From: JAPPKS01 sp963667895
Lineage (GTDB): Bacteria > Poribacteria > WGA-4E > PCPOR2b
Length of the DNA: 64,000 bases
Direction: 5' to 3'
Assembly (NCBI GenBank): GCA_965223985.1
Contig: OZ245030.1
Span: forward strand, 2,108,001-2,172,000
Part shown: piece after piece, positions 60,609 through 64,000 of the stretch
How the letters are laid out: each line of letters starts with the position of its first letter
How positions within the stretch are numbered: the stretch's first letter is position 1
Notes under the pieces: model-generated
What the model was told of the DNA's origin: nothing
The model's database searches: none
Seen by the model: the letters and a program-made list of their open reading frames with translations, nothing else
Position numbers and translations under genes: made by a program

Positions 60609-60949
60609 ATTGACAACAGAATGTTATAGACACAAGCGAAAATTCAGCTCGCTGCGGACAGAGGCAATGTATTCAGAAGGATTCGGGAAACACTGTCCAA
60701 TCGTCAAAATTAGTTAAGGGTATTACGTACGGATTTAGCAGAGAACAGAGGTGCCAAACCCCTATTATCGACTTTTAACCTTGACTTGAGAGGCTTGAGT
60801 TGCGGTGAGATACTTCGCCAAAACGGAACGCACCTTTGCCTCCGTGAAGGCCAACCCTGGCGCACCAAGCATACATTTGCTTGTAGGCCACCTAGTGGAC
60901 CACGCCCTGACAAAATCCGAATAGGGCAAACGCCTTAACCTGAGACGCT
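60609..60949. other. Intergenic region, nothing recognised
   Basis: The region between the radical SAM gene and the convergent lipoprotein gene shows no tRNA, no strong terminator and no supported ORF. Confidence 0.4.
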
Positions 60950-61417
60950 TTAGATCGCTCGTTCCTGAAGGGCCCTCGCTATATTTGTTAGTTGGATTTG
61001 CGCATCGCCGTCGTCGTATCCAACCAGTGCCCAGAACTGCAGCCTGCCTTCAAGCTTTAACAACACCACAGGTGCCCAGCCTGCCGCAATAAACGCCTTC
61101 AAGATATCCAAATCGCAATTCGATACTAAGCTGAGATAGTTGTCTTGTCTTTTTATCCTTGTGTAGAAATCTTCAATGCTGTGATGGATGGGTTGGTTCC
61201 TGAAAATAGTTTTTAGTAACGGCAGCCGCGCAGACTCTACTTCTGCTGTCCGCGGTAATGACGTGCTTGACGATGCTGGGGCAGTTCTCGATACGGGGTC
61301 CCCAGACCCCGAAGTTGATGCGCTCGGTATGTACATTTTCTGGGGTGCGGGCCCACAACCGACCAGCAAGATACAGAACGTCAGAAGCGACGCAAGATGA
61401 ACAAATCTAATTTTCAT
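60950..61417 (-). CDS. Lipoprotein with a truncated C39-like peptidase fold
   Basis: The 155-residue protein has a lipoprotein signal ending LLVGC (Cys near 21), then a Ser/Thr-rich linker (TAPASSSTSLPRTAEV). A short domain follows: DLDILKAFIAAGWAPVVLLKLEGRLQFWALVGYDDG. This resembles the C-terminal half of C39-like peptidase domains, where the residue before the W/Y-V-V-V-G-Y-D strand is normally His; here it is Gln/Phe, and no nucleophile Cys is seen. It is therefore probably not a protease. AAGGAGG precedes the ATG. Confidence 0.6.
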   Translation of the reverse strand: MKIRFVHLASLLTFCILLVGCGPAPQKMYIPSASTSGSGDPVSRTAPASSSTSLPRTAEVESARLPLLKTIFRNQPIHHSIEDFYTRIKRQDNYLSLVSNCDLDILKAFIAAGWAPVVLLKLEGRLQFWALVGYDDGDAQIQLTNIARALQERAI

Positions 61418-61656
61418 GATGTTCCCTCCTTGATGTTAGATAGACCAACCTTCTCACAAGTCGGACTACAGCGCGGGAAGCTAGCGCCTGAACCTTTCCA
61501 TTTGAACAATACACTAACCGTTTCCCCGCCGGTGTGACCTGAGACATTTAACTTGTCAGTGTAAGCGAATGTTTCATGGGGCGTCTACAACTTAGCAGAT
61601 GAACTGAATTTCGTTCGAGATGGATTAGAGCGCGATAGTTCATATACAAGAACGTC

Positions 61657-64000
61657 TTATCCGCTAAACTTCGCCGAGACAATTTTTGACACACCCGCCT
61701 GCTCCATCGTCACGCCATACATCGTATCGGCAATTTCCATCGTTCGCTTATTGTGGGTGATAATGATGAGTTGTGTCTGTTCAGCGTATTTCCGAATGAG
61801 ATTGGTGAAGCGGAGTACGTTCGCTTCATCTAGAGCGGCATCAACTTCATCAAGAACACAGAAGGGACTTGGCTTGATTTTAAAGATGGCGAACAGAAGG
61901 GCGATCGCAACGAGTGACCGTTCACCGCCGGACAGTTGCGTGATACTTTGGGGACGTTTCCCCGGTGGACAGGCGATAATATCAATCCCAGATTCCAGCA
62001 CATCGGACTCGTCCGTTAAGCGCAATTCCGTTTCCCCGCCGTTGAAGAGTTCCTCGAACACAGCCTGGAAGTTTGAGCGAATCTGTTCAAAGGTTTGGAG
62101 GAAGGCGTCACGTGATGTTTGGTTAATCTTTTGAATCGCTTGATAGGTGGACTCGAGCGATTTCTGCAAATCTTCCCGCTGCTCCGCAAGAAAGTCCTCG
62201 CGTTTTTTGTGCTCTTGATACTCTTCAATCGCCACTAGGTTGACGGAACCCATGTTCTCAATCTGAACTTTCAGCGTCTCAATCCCATCCATCAACTCGA
62301 GATCGCTGGCTGGATTTTCTTCGATTTCAATCTGATCGATGGATACCTGATATTTTTCCTGAATGCGCGCGGCGATTGCTTTTAATTGCATTTCCAATTG
62401 CGTAGTTGTTACCTCTAGGTGGTGCCGCATGCGGTTATGCTTATCAAATTCCCTCCTCGTTTTGCGCATCAGCTTTTGTGCCGCAGAGATTTGTTCGATT
62501 AAGCCATCACGTTCTGACTCTAGTTGGCTCACACTCTCTTCGGCTCCAAATTTCCGTCCCTCCGTTTGGACAAATTGGCGCTGAGCTTCGTTAATCTGTT
62601 CGGAGAGATTTTGTTGCGTCAGATTGTCCGAGTCGATAATTTCTTGATGTTCGCCGATACTCTCGCGGATTTGCACCTGATTTTTCTGGAGCGTTGTGAG
62701 TTCACTGCCGAGTCCCTGTAATCTCTCACGCTTGCCCGCTAGATTAATTTCAAGTTCCTGACACGATTCCGACACTTCATCTCGCTTCTTGCACTCGACT
62801 TGAATCTGCTCCGATAGCCGTTCAATCCGCCGTCGAAGCGTTTGTTGTGTTTTCTGGGCTTCCGCCAGTTCGGTTTGAAGGGTCTCCCGATCCGCTTTGA
62901 CTTTCTCAGTTTCTTGATGAAGACTCGCGCCTTCCGTTTCGGCATCGGTCAGTTGGCGTTCAAATTGCGTAATTTTGTCATGGAGTTGCTCTAAATCCTT
63001 AGTCAAGCCTGTATGTTCGATATGGTTATCTTGTTGTCTCGTGATGAGCGTTTGTCGAGTCTGCTGGAGTTGCGCTAACATCTTGACATGTTCTTTGCGT
63101 TTAGCGTCTTTTTCGTTGACAACTCGCGTCAGCTGATTGATTCGCTCCTGTAAAGTTTCCAACTCTCTAGGACGACTGAGCAGGCTACTGGTTTGATGAT
63201 TACTCGATCCACCTGTAACTGCGCCGGAAGTATTAATCAATTCCCCTTCCAACGTGACGAGGCGGGCGTTTGAACGGAAACTCCTCGTTAATTGTATCGC
63301 TCTCTCGAGATTTTCAATGACGACTGTATTTCCCAGCAGTTGTTGAACCGCGACCGCATATTTGGGGTCATAATCCAGCAGTTCGGATGCTAGACCGATT
63401 ACGCCGGCTTGGTGGAGTAGGTTGTTGTCACGGAAAGAACGGGCGCGCAGGATATCGAGAGGCAGGAACGTCACTCGACCTGCCTGTGTCTTCTTGAGAA
63501 ATGCAATTCCCGCTTGGGCATCCTCGGCAGTTTCTGTAACGACGTTTTGGATGGCGCTGCCTAATGCCACTTCCATCGCTAATTCGTAGTCTGGGTCGGT
63601 ACGAATCAGTTCAGCGATTACGCCGCAAATCCCACCGAACCGATCGGGATGTTCCTCTCTGGCTCTTAGAATGGCTCGGACGCCTGTATAATAACCCTCG
63701 TGAGCGGCTTGCAATTCCTGCAATGATTTTAGGCGCGAAACGCTCATACCAAGCGAATCCTGAAACCCACGCACCTCAGAATCCAGCTTCCGAAGTTCAT
63801 CTTGATGATGTTGCAGTTCGTCTTCCGCATTTCGTTTTTCAGTGCCTATGCGAATTAAGTCTGCTGCTAACTGCTGCTCATGTCTCTGTGTCTTTGAATG
63901 CGCTTCCTTTGCAGTTTCTAGTTCAGTGTGCAACACCCTTGAGCTCTCGACGATCCGATTTAAATTGCTCGTGGAATATACAAGTTTTCCTTCGAGTGAA
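61657..64000 (-). CDS. smc: Chromosome segregation protein SMC, C-terminal part (runs off the right edge)
   Basis: The open frame continues to the window edge (781 codons visible). It has coiled coil, the hinge (GYYTGVRAILRARE, GRVTFLPLDILRARSF), and the long return coiled coil. The C-terminal ATPase half carries signature TQLSGGERSLVAIALLFAI, Walker B PFCVLDEVDAALDEANV and D-loop/switch TQLIIITHNKRTMEIAD. With ScpA and ScpB it compacts chromosomes. The N-terminal Walker A half lies outside. Confidence 0.96.
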   Translation of the reverse strand, partial: SLEGKLVYSTSNLNRIVESSRVLHTELETAKEAHSKTQRHEQQLAADLIRIGTEKRNAEDELQHHQDELRKLDSEVRGFQDSLGMSVSRLKSLQELQAAHEGYYTGVRAILRAREEHPDRFGGICGVIAELIRTDPDYELAMEVALGSAIQNVVTETAEDAQAGIAFLKKTQAGRVTFLPLDILRARSFRDNNLLHQAGVIGLASELLDYDPKYAVAVQQLLGNTVVIENLERAIQLTRSFRSNARLVTLEGELINTSGAVTGGSSNHQTSSLLSRPRELETLQERINQLTRVVNEKDAKRKEHVKMLAQLQQTRQTLITRQQDNHIEHTGLTKDLEQLHDKITQFERQLTDAETEGASLHQETEKVKADRETLQTELAEAQKTQQTLRRRIERLSEQIQVECKKRDEVSESCQELEINLAGKRERLQGLGSELTTLQKNQVQIRESIGEHQEIIDSDNLTQQNLSEQINEAQRQFVQTEGRKFGAEESVSQLESERDGLIEQISAAQKLMRKTRREFDKHNRMRHHLEVTTTQLEMQLKAIAARIQEKYQVSIDQIEIEENPASDLELMDGIETLKVQIENMGSVNLVAIEEYQEHKKREDFLAEQREDLQKSLESTYQAIQKINQTSRDAFLQTFEQIRSNFQAVFEELFNGGETELRLTDESDVLESGIDIIACPPGKRPQSITQLSGGERSLVAIALLFAIFKIKPSPFCVLDEVDAALDEANVLRFTNLIRKYAEQTQLIIITHNKRTMEIADTMYGVTMEQAGVSKIVSAKFSG

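Noticed and set aside
60710..60913. 67-codon leftward frame
   Set aside because: No ribosome site, biased composition and no recognisable features.

Overview
This is a bacterial chromosome segment of middling G+C content. Several traits match genomes of the Candidatus Poribacteria / Latescibacterota type: secreted proteins with dockerin, cohesin and FlgD-like modules, phytanoyl-CoA dioxygenase-like and sugar-isomerase-like enzymes, a large multi-spanning membrane protein of the DUF6785 type, and a locally expanded family of secreted sandwich-fold proteins. That placement is an inference from gene content, not a search result.

Layout. 0-5.2 kb: 5' end of dut, an SMP-30 lactonase, tRNA-Arg, an envelope-associated cluster (RS-rich membrane protein, acidic protein, DUF350 protein), and trpC. 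5.4-17.7 kb: a rightward accessory island with a zeta-toxin-like kinase and small partner, an AAA ATPase, a giant TPR/GreAB-C/PIN protein, a PIN toxin, and a private chaperone set (GrpE-like, Hsp70 broken by an in-frame TAA, and a J-like membrane protein with four internal repeats). 18.1-22.1 kb: sodC, a TPR protein and a ClpP-fold protease between inverted copies of one non-coding repeat. 22-27.7 kb: an APH-like kinase, a methyltransferase, a PhyH enzyme, and a leftward VOC-queE-amidohydrolase group. 27.8-31.3 kb: a consensus promoter, a cobalamin riboswitch and a terminator ahead of a secreted beta-propeller with dockerins, followed by a cohesin protein. 31.4-42.9 kb: a dehydrogenase, an isomerase, an ECF sigma/anti-sigma pair, a large membrane protein, a gamma-carbonic-anhydrase-like protein, an ABC exporter and an S9 peptidase. 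43-50.7 kb: five paralogous secreted 'AENF/AEDF' proteins around a sugar-phosphate isomerase and a Gfo/Idh/MocA dehydrogenase. 50.8-64 kb: housekeeping (tRNAs, rpoD-dnaG-mutS2-TPR, tRNA-Gly, partial smc) plus a radical SAM gene whose TGA is very probably selenocysteine.

The strongest observations are: the radical SAM frame runs through TGA to give a Cys-Sec-Ala-Glu-Pro tail with a SECIS-like hairpin; a B12 riboswitch controls a propeller-dockerin protein beside a cohesin protein, which suggests a surface B12-capture system analogous to BtuG; six secreted proteins share a C-terminal P-(Q/H)-(G/S)-(K/R)-(L/M)-x3-W-(A/G) motif; and a dedicated chaperone cassette sits beside conflict-type genes.
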